Assembly (NCBI RefSeq): GCF_028610705.1
Contig: NZ_JAQQWT010000011.1
Span: 1-64,000 of the forward strand
Direction: 5' to 3'
Origin: Halalkalibacter alkalisediminis
Lineage (GTDB): Bacteria > Bacillota > Bacilli > Bacillales > Bacillaceae_D
Length of the DNA stretch: 64,000 nt
Position numbers and translations under genes: made by a program. Positions 63,734 through 64,000 of the stretch are shown piece after piece (positions within the stretch are counted from its first letter, which is position 1; every line of letters starts with the position of its first letter). Under the pieces are notes generated by a model, which had not been told where the DNA came from, did no database searches, and saw only the letters and a list, made by a program, of their open reading frames with translations.

Positions 63734-64000
63734 CTATCTTCGTAACGTACGTCCTTTGGGTGTCAGCATCTCAAAATGTTGATATAAATTAACAAATTCC
63801 GTTGGTAGTTGCCCACCATGTTCTCCATCTAAGTTCAGTTGCATATCGCCTTCGACTTCTACTTTAATGCGGTTGGCATGTACATACATCACTTTAGAAT
63901 GATGAATGTGCTCACCTCTAAGCGCTAATGTGCAGAGGTGTAAGAATTCTGGAAACGAAAGCTTTTTTACAACAATAAAGTCAAACATCCCATCTTGAAG
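63734..64000 (-). CDS. dgkB: Diacylglycerol kinase (DgkB-like), C-terminal part only
   Basis: The frame is open to the right edge and encodes the last 88 residues: LQDGMFDFIVVKKLSFPEFL, HHSKVMYVHANRIKVEVEG and LNLDGEHGGQLP. These match the C-terminal domain of DagK/YegS-type lipid kinases, which phosphorylate diacylglycerol. The start and the ATP-binding part lie outside the window. In B. subtilis dgkB precedes the rlmD homologue, as here. Confidence 0.85.
   Translation of the reverse strand, partial: LQDGMFDFIVVKKLSFPEFLHLCTLALRGEHIHHSKVMYVHANRIKVEVEGDMQLNLDGEHGGQLPTEFVNLYQHFEMLTPKGRTLRR

Noticed and set aside
1-64000. tRNA, rRNA, CRISPR arrays, phage genes or intact insertion sequences
   Set aside because: None was recognised by eye. 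The repeated sequences found are the duplicated proline module and terminator hairpins, not spaced repeats.

Overview
The window reads as chromosomal DNA of a low-GC, spore-forming-type Firmicute of the family Bacillaceae. The evidence is the AGGAGG-type ribosome binding sites, many GTG and TTG starts, a puc-style purine catabolic cluster with a PucR regulator, a cydABCD-type bd oxidase operon with a CydS peptide, a des-desKR membrane-fluidity operon, a globin-coupled HemAT transducer, and an rlmD-dgkB pair at the right edge. No rRNA, tRNA, CRISPR array, phage block or intact insertion sequence was seen.

Layout. (1) 0.2-4.4 kb, minus strand: a ribose-type ABC importer (binding lipoprotein, double ATPase, permease) behind a complete SAM-I (S-box) riboswitch with promoter, aptamer and attenuator; control by SAM suggests a sulfur substrate such as methylthioribose rather than a plain sugar. 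(2) 4.5-5.5 kb: a ferritin-like/cupin fusion gene. (3) 5.8-21.7 kb: purine degradation, with xanthine dehydrogenase subunits and maturation factors (pucC-D-E-A-B), hydroxyisourate hydrolase, OHCU decarboxylase, allantoinase, allantoate amidohydrolase, ureidoglycine aminotransferase, an amidase, a FAH-fold enzyme, an orphan binding lipoprotein and pucR. No uricase or purine permease lies in the window. (4) 22.0-25.1 kb: a PAS-GGDEF-EAL protein next to hemAT. (5) 25.1-27.6 kb: an unknown membrane protein, a frameshifted Fpg/Nei glycosylase and an unknown protein. (6) 27.8-33.8 kb: cydA-cydB-cydS-cydD-cydC with a Rex/Fnr-like operator. (7) 33.9-36.6 kb: a HipA-like kinase, a GT4 glycosyltransferase and a YrzF-like kinase split by an in-frame stop. 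(8) 37.1-41.6 kb: a GNAT protein, des-desK-desR and truA.

(9) 42.2-60.2 kb is a proline/glutamate catabolic region. A module of proline dehydrogenase, glutamate dehydrogenase and a small biotinyl/lipoyl-like protein occurs twice about 10 kb apart. Copy 1 keeps its sigma-54 activator and feeds into a 33-residue membrane peptide plus PutP. Copy 2 has a damaged glutamate dehydrogenase (frameshift and loss of the catalytic Asp), has lost nearly all of the activator gene, and is followed by an AGCS-type symporter and a 1-pyrroline-5-carboxylate dehydrogenase. Five near-identical -24/-12 sigma-54 promoters precede these units, so one activator probably drives proline uptake and its conversion to glutamate and 2-oxoglutarate. 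The region also holds a decayed rocA fragment, a flavin amine oxidase and two displaced C-terminal tails of RlmD-type methyltransferases, which look like scars of insertion.

(10) 61-64 kb: a tRNA-dihydrouridine synthase, rlmD and the 3' part of a diacylglycerol kinase gene cut by the window edge.
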